Below are positions 1 through 7,531 of a stretch of 14,099 nucleotides of DNA, piece after piece (position 1 is the stretch's first letter; the number at the start of each line of letters is the position of its first letter). The DNA comes from Bacteriovoracaceae bacterium UBA4096 (lineage in GTDB: Bacteria; Bdellovibrionota; Bacteriovoracia; Bacteriovoracales; Bacteriovoracaceae). Both the position numbers and the translations under genes were made by a program. The notes beneath the pieces were generated by a model that was given only the letters and a program-made list of their open reading frames with translations, was not told the origin of the DNA and made no database searches. Where the stretch lies: the NCBI GenBank assembly GCA_002381945.1, contig DFXY01000045.1:25054-39152 (forward strand), read 5' to 3'.

Positions 1-392
1 TGAGATTAAATGTTCATGAGAGCGATGAAGTTAAAATTACTTTTTCTAAATCTGTTGTTGTTCCCCGTCCTATGACACAGCATTTTTTTAAATCATGTTT
101 TGATATTAGTACGGGCGGCTTCTCATTTTTCATTTCCAAGTTGGAGTCAAAATTTTTCGAAGTAGGAGATCCTATATCTAAAATATCCATTAAGGCTGGA
201 ACTTGGAACTCTCAAGTTAATTCAGAAATAACCAGCATCAGAGAGGTTGAGCCAGACGAGTATAATGGCTTCCCCTATAAAGTCTGGCGAGTCTGTTGCC
301 GCTTCTCTCAAATTGACCAGATCAGTAAGAAGTACCTCGATCGCTTCATTTTAGAGCGGATAAAAGATGAGCTTCGTGCTATAAATGAATGA
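1..392 (+). CDS. PilZ-domain protein, 3' part only (5' end outside window)
   Basis: The reading frame is open from base 3 to a TGA at 390-392, giving 129 visible residues; the true start lies before the window. The sequence contains the PilZ-type core D-I-S-T-G-G-F-S-F, preceded by basic and proline residues where the RxxxR c-di-GMP arm normally sits (here a looser VPRPM). After it come the G-D-P-I and K-V-W-R-V-C-C-R-F strand pattern and a C-terminal helix (ISKKYLDRFILERI). PilZ domains bind cyclic di-GMP and commonly regulate motility or envelope functions. The weak arginine arm means binding is not certain. The stop is directly followed by the ATG of the phosphoesterase gene (TGAATG), so the two are probably translationally coupled in one operon. 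The internal ATG at 72 is unlikely to be the start because the frame and the conserved pattern continue upstream of it. Confidence 0.72.
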   Translation, partial: RLNVHESDEVKITFSKSVVVPRPMTQHFFKSCFDISTGGFSFFISKLESKFFEVGDPISKISIKAGTWNSQVNSEITSIREVEPDEYNGFPYKVWRVCCRFSQIDQISKKYLDRFILERIKDELRAINE

Positions 393-1130
393 ATGAGAAT
401 TTCCGCTATATCAGATGTCCATGTTAGAGCACCCCATGATGAGGCCGATCGGCTTCTTATGAGTTTTTTTTCCCATCCGTTAGTAGTGAAGTCAGAATAT
501 GTATTACTACTTGGCGATATCTTTGATTTAATGTGTGGACCTCATCAGGCTTACCTCAATGACTTTCAGCATATCTTTCAACGGATTGATGAATTGATGA
601 AGTCAGGAATTAAAGTTTTTTACTGTGAGGGTAATCATGATGTTCATCTAGAAACTCTTTTTAAACTTTTCTGGCCAGAGAATGGTCTTGTTCCCTTGCA
701 GACTCCTGTTATTGAAGAAATCGATGGCAAGACCTATTATTTCTCTCATGGAGATGAACATGAAGTGGATAACCTCTCCTATCAAAGATATAAAAAAACT
801 ATTTTATCCTCACCATTAAAGTTTGTGGCCAATAAAATAATGCCTTATGCTGTTTTAAATATGATTGGCAGAAGAGCCTCAAAGATTTCTCGAAAAAAAG
901 GTGCTCGCTTATTTGATGAAGAAGCAGTTAAAAAACGATTTCGAGAGGGAATTGAGATCAGTCTTCAAAACAAAAACTATGACTTTATCTTGGGAGGGCA
1001 TAGCCATGTTCGTGATCTTTATCAGCTAAGTAACGGTAATAGCACTTATGTAAATAATGGTTACGCTCTCAGAACCCGCAGTTTTATATCGATCAATAAT
1101 CATGAAGTGACTTTTGAAAATTTAACTTAA
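393..1130 (+). CDS. Calcineurin-like metallophosphoesterase, UDP-2,3-diacylglucosamine hydrolase (LpxH)-like
   Basis: This 245-residue protein carries the full two-metal phosphoesterase motif set: D8-x-H10, G41-D42, G80-N-H-D83, H119-G-D121 and G202-H-S-H205. The length and motif spacing resemble LpxH (about 240 aa), which cleaves UDP-2,3-diacylglucosamine to lipid X and UMP at the inner membrane in lipid A synthesis. Canonical LpxH has GNRD in the third motif, whereas this protein has GNHD. It may therefore be an LpxH-like relative acting on another envelope phosphodiester. A basic segment around 159-172 (GRRASKISRKKGAR) fits a membrane-surface insertion as in LpxH. The ATG follows the stop of the PilZ gene with no gap. 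The 3' end overlaps the 3' end of recN by 9 bases, tail to tail. The family call is firm; the exact substrate is inferred. Confidence 0.8.
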   Translation: MRISAISDVHVRAPHDEADRLLMSFFSHPLVVKSEYVLLLGDIFDLMCGPHQAYLNDFQHIFQRIDELMKSGIKVFYCEGNHDVHLETLFKLFWPENGLVPLQTPVIEEIDGKTYYFSHGDEHEVDNLSYQRYKKTILSSPLKFVANKIMPYAVLNMIGRRASKISRKKGARLFDEEAVKKRFREGIEISLQNKNYDFILGGHSHVRDLYQLSNGNSTYVNNGYALRTRSFISINNHEVTFENLT

Positions 1131-2750
1131 CTGTGCCATGGCCTTTACTTCCTTAATGATTAATTTTCCGGAAACTTCTCTTACTGAGGACTCTGTTCTT
1201 GTTTCTTTTTCATTTTCCTGGATTTCCTTATTCACCAGAATAAGATTTTCTGCATATTGAGCAATCTGTGGAAGATGGGTAATGGCAATCACTTGTCCGT
1301 GGGAAGCTACCTCAGTGAGGGCCCGTCCAATGCAATTAGCTGTTTCTCCACCAATGCCTGTGTCGATTTCATCAAAGAGAAAGATACTGATAGCGTCATA
1401 GCTAGATAGTATTTGTCTTAGTCCGAGTAGAATTCTTGAAAGTTCTCCACCCGAAGCTGAGTCTTTAATTTTAAAAAAGCCTTCTCCTTTATTGGTTTCG
1501 GCAATGAAATAAGCTTTTGTCATTCCAGTTTCAAGAAATTCTTCCGTTTTCTGAAGCTCCATCTTTATGGTGGCTCCATCCATCTTTAGTGAACGGATTC
1601 GGTTAGTAAGTTCTTGCCCAAGCTTAGCTGAATGTTTGATGCGTTTTTTATGAAGAGATTCCGCTTTTTCTTTTAGTGAAGCCAGAGAAGATTCAATTTT
1701 GTAACTAATTTCATTAAGATTTAAGTCCAATTCTTCAAGCTTCTTTTTTTCTTTAAGAAAATCAACCTGAGTTTGTAGAATGCTCTCAACGGTTCCACCA
1801 AATTTCTTTTTTAACTTTTGATAGAGGTCCAACCTATCAAGCACGTTTTCTAATTCAGAAGGATCGATTTCTGTACTTAAAGTGGAATCAATCTCTTGCT
1901 TCATATTCATGAGTTTATCTTCAACTTCTGTCAGGGAGTCCATTTGATTCATAAACTGATCAGGATTTTTTCTTAAGATGGATGAAAGGCTTCTTAACTG
2001 ATTGAGGATACCTTCCTGTCCATCACCACCTTCAAAGAGCTCAGCTATCTGGAATCCAAGTTTCATGCTCTTTTCAAAGTTCAATATAAGATGCTTCTTT
2101 TTAATAAGATCATCTTCGTCCTGGGAGGAAGGATTGAGCTTTTCAATTTCTTGTAGCTGGTAACTAAGATAGTCGAGCCTTTGATCTCGGTGGTTTTTGG
2201 AGGCAGAAAGGTTCTCTTCCTCTTTTTTGAGGAGTTTATATTCCTGAAGATTACGATAGTATTCCTTGCTCTCTTCGTGCAGCTTAGCGAATTGATCAAG
2301 AAGATGAAGTTGATAGGTGGATGATAGCAATCTCTGGTTTTCGAACTGCCCGACAATATCTATATAGCGTTTGGCAAAGGAGGAGAGGAAACTGACCGTG
2401 CAGGAGAGATGATTTATATAATTTTTTGTGATCCCTGTTCGATAAATGAGCCTCTTTATGATGAGCTCATGCCCTTCAACAGGATAACCTTCCTGTTCTA
2501 AGAATTGCTTCATGGAGGGATCAGAGCAGTGAAAGCAAGCTTCTATTAGAGAGTAATCGGTTTCTCGGCGAACGACTTTTTTATCGGCCCTACCACCTAG
2601 GATGAGTTGGAGTGCATCCAAGACCAAACTTTTACCAGAACCGGTTTCACCGACTATGGCATTGAAGCCCTGTTGGAAGTGGATGTTCTGGTTCTTAAAG
2701 GTGGCAAAATTTTGAATAATAAGTTTTTTAAGATAAAAATGTGCTTCCAT
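1122..2750 (-). CDS. recN: DNA repair protein RecN
   Basis: RecN is an SMC-like ATPase that works with RecA at double-strand breaks. The 542-residue product has the Walker A motif GETGSGKS at 34-41, long central charged helical segments forming a coiled coil, the ABC signature SASGGELSR near 431-439, a Walker B LFDEIDTGIGG around 458-468 and the H-loop THLPQ near 491-495. The length matches the family (about 550). A GTG six bases upstream (2756) would put the Shine-Dalgarno in contact with the start codon. The ATG at 2750 has AAGGAG with a 5-base gap and begins MEAHFYLKKL, as expected, so it was chosen. It is the last gene of the minus-strand train but has its own promoter in the 67-base gap behind nadK, overlapped by palindromic repeats that suggest damage-type regulation. 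Its stop overlaps the convergent phosphoesterase gene. Confidence 0.96.
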   Translation of the reverse strand: MEAHFYLKKLIIQNFATFKNQNIHFQQGFNAIVGETGSGKSLVLDALQLILGGRADKKVVRRETDYSLIEACFHCSDPSMKQFLEQEGYPVEGHELIIKRLIYRTGITKNYINHLSCTVSFLSSFAKRYIDIVGQFENQRLLSSTYQLHLLDQFAKLHEESKEYYRNLQEYKLLKKEEENLSASKNHRDQRLDYLSYQLQEIEKLNPSSQDEDDLIKKKHLILNFEKSMKLGFQIAELFEGGDGQEGILNQLRSLSSILRKNPDQFMNQMDSLTEVEDKLMNMKQEIDSTLSTEIDPSELENVLDRLDLYQKLKKKFGGTVESILQTQVDFLKEKKKLEELDLNLNEISYKIESSLASLKEKAESLHKKRIKHSAKLGQELTNRIRSLKMDGATIKMELQKTEEFLETGMTKAYFIAETNKGEGFFKIKDSASGGELSRILLGLRQILSSYDAISIFLFDEIDTGIGGETANCIGRALTEVASHGQVIAITHLPQIAQYAENLILVNKEIQENEKETRTESSVREVSGKLIIKEVKAMAQLS

Positions 2751-2755
2751 AAACA

Positions 2756-2761
2756 CTCCTT
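2756..2761 (-). promoter_or_regulatory. Shine-Dalgarno AAGGAG deciding the recN start
   Basis: On the minus strand AAGGAG is followed by TGTTT and then ATG at 2750. The spacing excludes the upstream in-frame GTG at 2756, whose first base is the last base of this motif. Confidence 0.75.
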
Positions 2762-2767
2762 AAAGAG

Positions 2768-2795
2768 AGTTTACGGATAATTTACGTAAAGTCAA
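2768..2795 (-). promoter_or_regulatory. Putative sigma70-type promoter of recN with embedded palindrome
   Basis: On the minus strand TTGACT (2795-2790) is followed after 16 bases by TAAACT (2773-2768). That is a 5/6 match at -35 and 4/6 at -10. Transcription would begin near 2761, giving a very short leader that starts about at the Shine-Dalgarno. The spacer contains the perfect 10-base palindrome TTTACGTAAA (2781-2790). A repressor bound there would block the promoter. Confidence 0.5.
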
Positions 2796-2817
2796 TATTT
2801 CCGTATTTTTTACGTAG
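2770..2817. repeat. TTTACG/CGTAAA repeat cluster, candidate operator of recN
   Basis: The plus strand has TTTACG at 2770-2775, 2781-2786 and 2809-2814. The second copy is completed to the perfect palindrome TTTACGTAAA at 2781-2790. The first two copies are 11 bases apart, about one helical turn. The cluster overlaps the predicted recN core promoter. Because recN is a classical SOS gene, a LexA-family operator is the natural guess. The half-sites abut, unlike the spaced TTAC...GTAA box recalled for Bdellovibrio, so the regulator is not established. Confidence 0.4.
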
Positions 2818-3714
2818 CTACTTGCTGGTTATGAATTTGTCTCTGATGGTTTGAAAGTAGAGCCTTTCGGGATTTTGGATGAGAGAAACCTTTTTCATTT
2901 TTGAACCATTAATAACTACTACATCCTGCTCATCTATATTCAAGGCCACCTGTCCATCTAGAGTCAAAGTAACTGAATGATGTGGGGGCAGTATCTTTAA
3001 GGTGATAGGGGCATTATCAGGGATGACAAATGGTCGATGGATAAGTGAATGAGGACAGATGGGAGTAAGGATTAAGGCCTTTACATCCGGATGAACAATA
3101 GGTCCACCGGCCGCCATAGAATAGGCGGTCGAACCCATCGGGCTTGAAATAATAATCCCGTCCCCAGCTATATTGTATATATGATCATTGCCCATTTCCG
3201 CCCTGAGGTAAATCATTCGGGCTATGTCGTTCTTGGCCAAGACAGCATCATTGAAGAAGTAATCTTTAAATTGAATCTGATTCTTGCGAGTAACACTTAC
3301 GTGGAAGAGAGGCTTGGTGGTGACTTCGTATTTGCCTTCTAGAATATCTGCTAAAAGGTCAAAGTATTCATTCTTATTAAATTCGGTAATGAAACCAAGC
3401 CTTCCCAGGTTAATCCCTAGGACTGGGATTTTAGCATTAATTCTTCTGCAGACTCCAATCAAGGTTCCATCACCTCCCATTGAAAGCATCATGTTAACAT
3501 TATTATGAAAATCTTTTGAGTTCCAGAAATGAAAGTTTTCAATGGTCTTATTCTTGAAAAATTTACTTATTCTCTGACGATCCTCTTCTCGAAATACCAC
3601 CTGGCGCTTTCTTCTGAGAAGCCATGAACATAGATTGGGAAGAATGCTATAAAACTCAGGAGTAGCATTGGGTTTTAAAGTAATTCCGACAATTTTAACT
3701 GACTCTTTCTTCAT
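2818..3714 (-). CDS. nadK: NAD kinase
   Basis: This 298-residue protein phosphorylates NAD+ to NADP+ in the cytoplasm using ATP or polyphosphate. It carries the family signatures in order: G80-G-D-G-T84, then GINLGRLGFITEF at 100-112, N155-D-A-V-L159, and the glycine-rich stretch at 184-205 containing GDG, SSPMGSTAYS and AAGGP. It ends with a T-P-I-C-P-H-S-L block and the C-terminal beta sandwich. The length is typical (about 290-300). The ATG is 3 bases downstream of the stop of the receiver gene and has GGAG about 6 bases before it, inside that upstream gene, so translation is probably coupled. It sits downstream of the kinase/receiver pair and upstream of recN. nadK-recN adjacency is common in bacteria and supports both calls. 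Confidence 0.96.
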   Translation of the reverse strand: MKKESVKIVGITLKPNATPEFYSILPNLCSWLLRRKRQVVFREEDRQRISKFFKNKTIENFHFWNSKDFHNNVNMMLSMGGDGTLIGVCRRINAKIPVLGINLGRLGFITEFNKNEYFDLLADILEGKYEVTTKPLFHVSVTRKNQIQFKDYFFNDAVLAKNDIARMIYLRAEMGNDHIYNIAGDGIIISSPMGSTAYSMAAGGPIVHPDVKALILTPICPHSLIHRPFVIPDNAPITLKILPPHHSVTLTLDGQVALNIDEQDVVVINGSKMKKVSLIQNPERLYFQTIRDKFITSK

Positions 3715-3717
3715 CTG

Positions 3718-4077
3718 TTACTCCGTCATCACCTTCATAGCATGCTCAAGATCATCAAATGGCTTATTCAATAAGCGGCACTGATAAGAATTGGCCTTAT
3801 TTAGCACCTGTGGAGAGCTATATGCAGTCATTATAACAAACTTTTCGCTAATATCCTGGGTACTGTACTTTTTTTTGGATTCTTCTATGACATCAAAGCC
3901 AGAGATGTCCTGAAGCATAAGGTCGCAAATTATTCGGTCGTATTCTTTAGTAAGAATCATATCGATGGCCAACTTACCACTGGCCGAAACGTCCACTAAG
4001 AAGCCCTTTCTTTCAAAGAGCTTTTTTAATGACTGTTGGATTAGGATTTCATCCTCGATAATTAAGAGATGTTTCAT
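3718..4077 (-). CDS. Single-domain response regulator (receiver only)
   Basis: This 119-residue protein is a lone CheY-like receiver domain with no output domain. Visible key residues are the acidic pair E8-D9, the phospho-acceptor D52 in IICDLML, T84 in VIMTAYS, and K105-P106 in LNKPFD. The start ATG overlaps the TGA of the histidine kinase gene (ATGA, 4 bases), so the two are translationally coupled and very likely cognate. Without a DNA-binding or enzymatic domain, it must act by protein contact, as a phosphotransfer intermediate or as a phosphate sink. Its place in a flagellar cap operon invites a role in motility or flagellar assembly, but nothing in the sequence proves that. Confidence 0.92.
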   Translation of the reverse strand: MKHLLIIEDEILIQQSLKKLFERKGFLVDVSASGKLAIDMILTKEYDRIICDLMLQDISGFDVIEESKKKYSTQDISEKFVIMTAYSSPQVLNKANSYQCRLLNKPFDDLEHAMKVMTE

Positions 4078-5792
4078 GATAGAGGAAGAGTAAGCCTAAA
4101 AGAGGCGCCTTTTAAATCATTTTTTGCAAAATACTCAAGATTCCCCCCCATTTTTACTGCAAGATTTCTCGAAAGAACCAAACCGAGTCCTGTTCCTTGG
4201 GGCTTAGTGGTAAAAAAGGGTTTAAAGAGCTCTCCCTGCTTATCTTCAGGTATTCCGGGACCATTATCGCGCACATCGATCAAAAGAGTATCATACTCTG
4301 TCTTGATATCCAGGGTGAGAACGCCTCTGATTGCTTCCTGCTTCATGGCCTGTGAGGCATTGATTATCAAGTTGAAGATAATCTGAACCACAAAGATTAG
4401 GGGGACTTCCAAAGTTAGATCTTCTGTTCCTTCAGAGAAGTGAATATGTTTATCGATCTCTCTTGTTTCACTCTTGGTGAGAACCAGGGCTTCATCTATG
4501 ATTTTCTTCACAGCTACTGGTTTCTTTTCTGTTTGGATCTGATAGAGATTAGAGAAATTCTCTATGATAAGTTGAGAGCGATTAATATTTTTCTCGATCT
4601 CACTCATAATCTCTTTACTGTCTTCTGGCACATCCAAGGTTCCATAAATTTGAGCCCCAAGTTTTAACCCAAATAATGGATTACTAAGTTCATGCCTGAG
4701 AGTGTTTAAGAGTTCACCTAAGAGGGAGATCCTTTGAAAATGAAAGAGGTCAAAAGCATAGTGCCTCAATTCATCACTGTCATAAATATCGAGAGTGAAA
4801 GGGCCCGAAACTCTCTTGCTAAAGAAAATATCTTTTTCTTGTAATTCATTATTGTAGAGATCATTTAAGAAGGTGGCGTCGGTAATTGAGTCTTTAATTC
4901 TGAGGGGTAAGGGGAAGTCTTTGAGACAAACACGTAACTCAGAGATTCTTTTATCCGAAAACTCCTGATCTATTAATCTTTCAAAATGGGGTTGTAAGAG
5001 ATCAATACAGGTCTCATAGAGTTCAATCTCATCTTTGGCGTAACTTAAGAAATCGTGGCGAGAAACAATTGCAACCAGACTGTATTTCTTAGATAAGACC
5101 TCCTTAGCTAGAAAGCTGCCATTAAAAGGCAGGTTCATCTTGCCAAAAGAGTCCGTGGAAAATGATTTAATTTTGGACTTTTTAACTGAGTTGTAAAAAG
5201 CGTTGAAATCTTTTACTTCAATTAAATCTTTGTGTTTCTCACTTCTCCAAAGTGTTCCTAATACTTCAGCCTTGGTTTGACCTTTAATGTGAAGGATGAC
5301 CAAGGATGACTGGTAGCTTTGTAAAAAAGGAACATCTAATACTCTTTCTATTAAACTTCCCAGGCTATGGCACTCATGAGAGATAGAATTAATTTTTTTT
5401 ATAACCTCATCCCAGAGGTCTTTTACATTTTGTCCATGAGAAATGGGCACACTCGAGAACATCCTCTTTTCAATCTTTTGATTAGTCTTTATGAGAGAAT
5501 CAAAGACGTCAGTATGGTCTTTAGAGGGATTTTGCCTTTGTGAGAAATCAGAAAGGACCTGTTTTACATTGTTCAGATAATAAGGAAAATCACAATGTTC
5601 GCCGTCGGAATAGTTCACCCAAAGGCGATCGCCTTTTTTAAGTAAGGCAAACTTCGCTTCATTTAAGGAGCATAGATTGAAAGCACCAAGATCATAATGA
5701 TCTTGATGGAGAGCGTCTAATATATCAGGATCCAAGTATAGAGCTAGGCTTTTAGGAGACGTTTGGTTTTGGGAATCAGGTCTATTTTCCAC
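4074..5792 (-). CDS. Soluble hybrid-sensor-type histidine kinase with GAF-like region
   Basis: This 572-residue protein has no membrane segment or signal peptide, so it should sense cytoplasmic signals. The C-terminal half is a complete kinase. It has an H-box with H367 in TLRHELSNPL, an N-box NLIINASQA at 474-482, a G1 box DNGPGIP at 509-515, an F-box LFKPFFTTK at 522-530 and a G2 box GTGLGL at 533-538. Residues about 145-275 look like a GAF-type sensor fold. Residues 16-110 are unrecognised, with an acidic DPD at 21-23, and could be a degenerate receiver. The start is a GTG with a poor ribosome-binding site, chosen because an in-frame stop lies four codons upstream. It overlaps the preceding gene by 49 bases, so translation probably depends on that gene. 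It is paired with the receiver gene by a 4-base overlap. Confidence 0.9.
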   Translation of the reverse strand: MENRPDSQNQTSPKSLALYLDPDILDALHQDHYDLGAFNLCSLNEAKFALLKKGDRLWVNYSDGEHCDFPYYLNNVKQVLSDFSQRQNPSKDHTDVFDSLIKTNQKIEKRMFSSVPISHGQNVKDLWDEVIKKINSISHECHSLGSLIERVLDVPFLQSYQSSLVILHIKGQTKAEVLGTLWRSEKHKDLIEVKDFNAFYNSVKKSKIKSFSTDSFGKMNLPFNGSFLAKEVLSKKYSLVAIVSRHDFLSYAKDEIELYETCIDLLQPHFERLIDQEFSDKRISELRVCLKDFPLPLRIKDSITDATFLNDLYNNELQEKDIFFSKRVSGPFTLDIYDSDELRHYAFDLFHFQRISLLGELLNTLRHELSNPLFGLKLGAQIYGTLDVPEDSKEIMSEIEKNINRSQLIIENFSNLYQIQTEKKPVAVKKIIDEALVLTKSETREIDKHIHFSEGTEDLTLEVPLIFVVQIIFNLIINASQAMKQEAIRGVLTLDIKTEYDTLLIDVRDNGPGIPEDKQGELFKPFFTTKPQGTGLGLVLSRNLAVKMGGNLEYFAKNDLKGASFRLTLPLS

Positions 5793-6157
5793 AGGGTTAA
5801 ATTATCTTTTAATTCATACTTAATCAATTCCTCAAGTGCAATTGCGTCTTGTTTCTGTTGGGCCTGATTCATGGCCTTTAGTATGAAAAGAAGATGAATA
5901 TGGGAATTTTTAACAGTAGGGAGAAAGTCGCTACTTTTTACCTTCATGAGCTTTGATACCAAGGTAGTTACTTCTACAAAGCGACTGATGTCTGAAGTTA
6001 GCAGTGATAATTCCTGGTTCCAGCTATCTTCCAACTCTGAGCTATAGGTAGAAATGCCGTTGATAGATTTCATTATGGAGTTTAGCAATTCTTCAGTGAG
6101 CAGGAGTGTATCCGACAAAAACGTTTCGGCTGTCTTGTCCGAAGAAGAAATCTGCAT
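5744..6157 (-). CDS. Hypothetical helical protein in flagellar/two-component operon
   Basis: I do not recognise the family. The 137-residue product is almost entirely predicted helix, acidic, soluble and without a signal peptide. Its C-terminal half has a pattern of heptad-like leucines ending in ALEELIKYELKDNLTLW. This resembles small helical flagellar-secretion chaperones or adaptor proteins only in general character. An ATG at 6169 lies directly against AAGG with no spacer. The ATG at 6157 has GGAG with a 6-base gap, so it is preferred; the difference is four residues. The gene starts 21 bases after the stop of the glycosyltransferase-like gene and its 3' end overlaps the histidine kinase start by 49 bases. 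An adaptor that links the upstream proteins to the kinase is a guess from position only. Confidence 0.7.
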   Translation of the reverse strand: MQISSSDKTAETFLSDTLLLTEELLNSIMKSINGISTYSSELEDSWNQELSLLTSDISRFVEVTTLVSKLMKVKSSDFLPTVKNSHIHLLFILKAMNQAQQKQDAIALEELIKYELKDNLTLWKIDLIPKTKRLLKA

Positions 6158-6163
6158 TGTAAA

Positions 6164-6167
6164 CTCC
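6164..6167 (-). promoter_or_regulatory. Shine-Dalgarno GGAG deciding the start of the 137-aa protein
   Basis: On the minus strand GGAG is followed by TTTACA and then ATG (6157-6155), an ideal 6-base spacing. This motif lies inside the first codons of the longer alternative reading from 6169. Confidence 0.5.
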
Positions 6168-6178
6168 ATCCTTGATGT

Positions 6179-7531
6179 TTATCTTAAAATGCTAGCTTCG
6201 TTTTTTCGCAAAGTCACAGAAAATAATTCGTTCAAGGCGCTGAGGGCATGGTGCTCTTCAGTGTAGGTAATAAATGTATTTTGGGTCTTCTCATTCAGGG
6301 TAGAACCGTCATTCTGACCTCTGCGGATTCGATAGAAATCCAAAAAAGGTCGGATGAAAGGATGAGATTCTGCCAGCTGGGCCATAATGCCATCGATTTC
6401 CTTAAGATTCTTAAGATGGCCTTCTATAACATCTGCTTCAGAGGAAGCTGATTTGGTCTGAAGGTAAATAGTATCGATAGAACTTAAGGCATAGTCATGC
6501 AGACGCAGCAATTTAGATACAGCATGATGATGATTCTTCAGAACTTCCAATTGCTCTTTACCACAGCTCGCAATATCTAGATTGATGTCCAAAAGATTTA
6601 ACAGAAAGTTCCAAAGCACAACATGACATTGATAAAAGGGATAACTCGTGTCCGAGGCATTCAAACTTTTGATAAAAACACCAAAGGTGTCTATGTCTGT
6701 CTTATACAATGAATAGTTGGTAGAAAGGTCTAGACTAGCTCTGTTAATGATGGAGCTGATTATGCCCATTAGTTTTGTATTTTCTACTTTTTCGCTTTTT
6801 GTACTGATGATGAAGTTTTGTGGCCCATAAGGAATCAGGTTTAATCCCTGAAATTGTCTTCCGATAAAAATGCCGCGAGCGCCGGCCTCACAAAGTTTTA
6901 CGGCATCCAGGTCTGCGGGCCCGATGTAGAGCGAATGAGTGAAATCCGACACTAGATCTACTTCACTTACATTTTTTAAAGTTACTTGGGGATAGGCACC
7001 GGCAATGAGTTTTTTAAGGTTCTCCATCTGAGAATGATCCACATAGGCTTCGGCAAATCTTCCCAGGATAATTTCCCGGATATGACTTGCTTGTGAACTC
7101 ATTTGCGGCTGAGCTTTGATTCCCAGTATGTTTTTATAGATATCCTGCAGATGGAAAGTCAGAAAAGGGGCACCTGACTTTACTGTAAGGAGAAATGTTG
7201 ACCAAAGATCAGGAACAGCTAGCTCCCCATCTTTCACATGGGGGCCGATTTTTATCTTAGAGTTAATCTTCTCATGGGTTATCCAGCTGGACTCGTCCAT
7301 AGAGAGATTAAAACTCATATCAAACTGATGATTAAGAATAGGGATGATATCCGAGGTCAGGGTATGTTCATTGGTGTGAACATGTCCCTGTAACTTCTCT
7401 ATAGAGCTTTTAGTGGCAAGAATAGTGATTGAAAAACCTTTTAAGGAGGCACGGGATTTCTCCAAAACCTGCAAGGTTTCAAAAAGAAAGTAGGGCCCGT
7501 CCCATTGGATGATTAAAAGGTTCTTCTTCAC
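6179..7531 (-). CDS. Degenerate GT9 (heptosyltransferase-like) protein with helical C-terminal extension
   Basis: This is a 450-residue protein, larger than GT9 enzymes (about 330-360). Residues 1-250 follow a GT9 layout: an N-terminal LLIIQWDG strand, FDMSFNLS at 70-77, KIGP at 94-97 and the FHLQDIYKNILGIK block at 126-139. A C-terminal Rossmann pattern IGPADLDAVKLCEAGARGIF starts at 203, and PYGPQN lies at 234-239. GT9 enzymes move heptose or related sugars from nucleotide carriers. Here the first-loop glycine-aspartate and the DTGPMHLA-type donor-site motif are altered, with no histidine. The protein may therefore be inactive or use another donor. Residues about 255-450 are helical and unassigned. 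The GTG start directly follows the stop of the FliT-like gene. Location beside fliD and fliS suggests work on flagellar proteins, by inference. Confidence 0.6.
   Translation of the reverse strand: MKKNLLIIQWDGPYFLFETLQVLEKSRASLKGFSITILATKSSIEKLQGHVHTNEHTLTSDIIPILNHQFDMSFNLSMDESSWITHEKINSKIKIGPHVKDGELAVPDLWSTFLLTVKSGAPFLTFHLQDIYKNILGIKAQPQMSSQASHIREIILGRFAEAYVDHSQMENLKKLIAGAYPQVTLKNVSEVDLVSDFTHSLYIGPADLDAVKLCEAGARGIFIGRQFQGLNLIPYGPQNFIISTKSEKVENTKLMGIISSIINRASLDLSTNYSLYKTDIDTFGVFIKSLNASDTSYPFYQCHVVLWNFLLNLLDINLDIASCGKEQLEVLKNHHHAVSKLLRLHDYALSSIDTIYLQTKSASSEADVIEGHLKNLKEIDGIMAQLAESHPFIRPFLDFYRIRRGQNDGSTLNEKTQNTFITYTEEHHALSALNELFSVTLRKNEASILR

Noticed and set aside
2081..2356. 91-residue frame inside recN
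   Set aside because: It is an out-of-frame shadow of a clearly intact recN, with no ribosome-binding site or family pattern.
4069..4386. 105-residue plus-strand frame opposite the histidine kinase
   Set aside because: It is antisense to the conserved ATPase domain, whose motifs are intact; the composition is that of a shadow frame.
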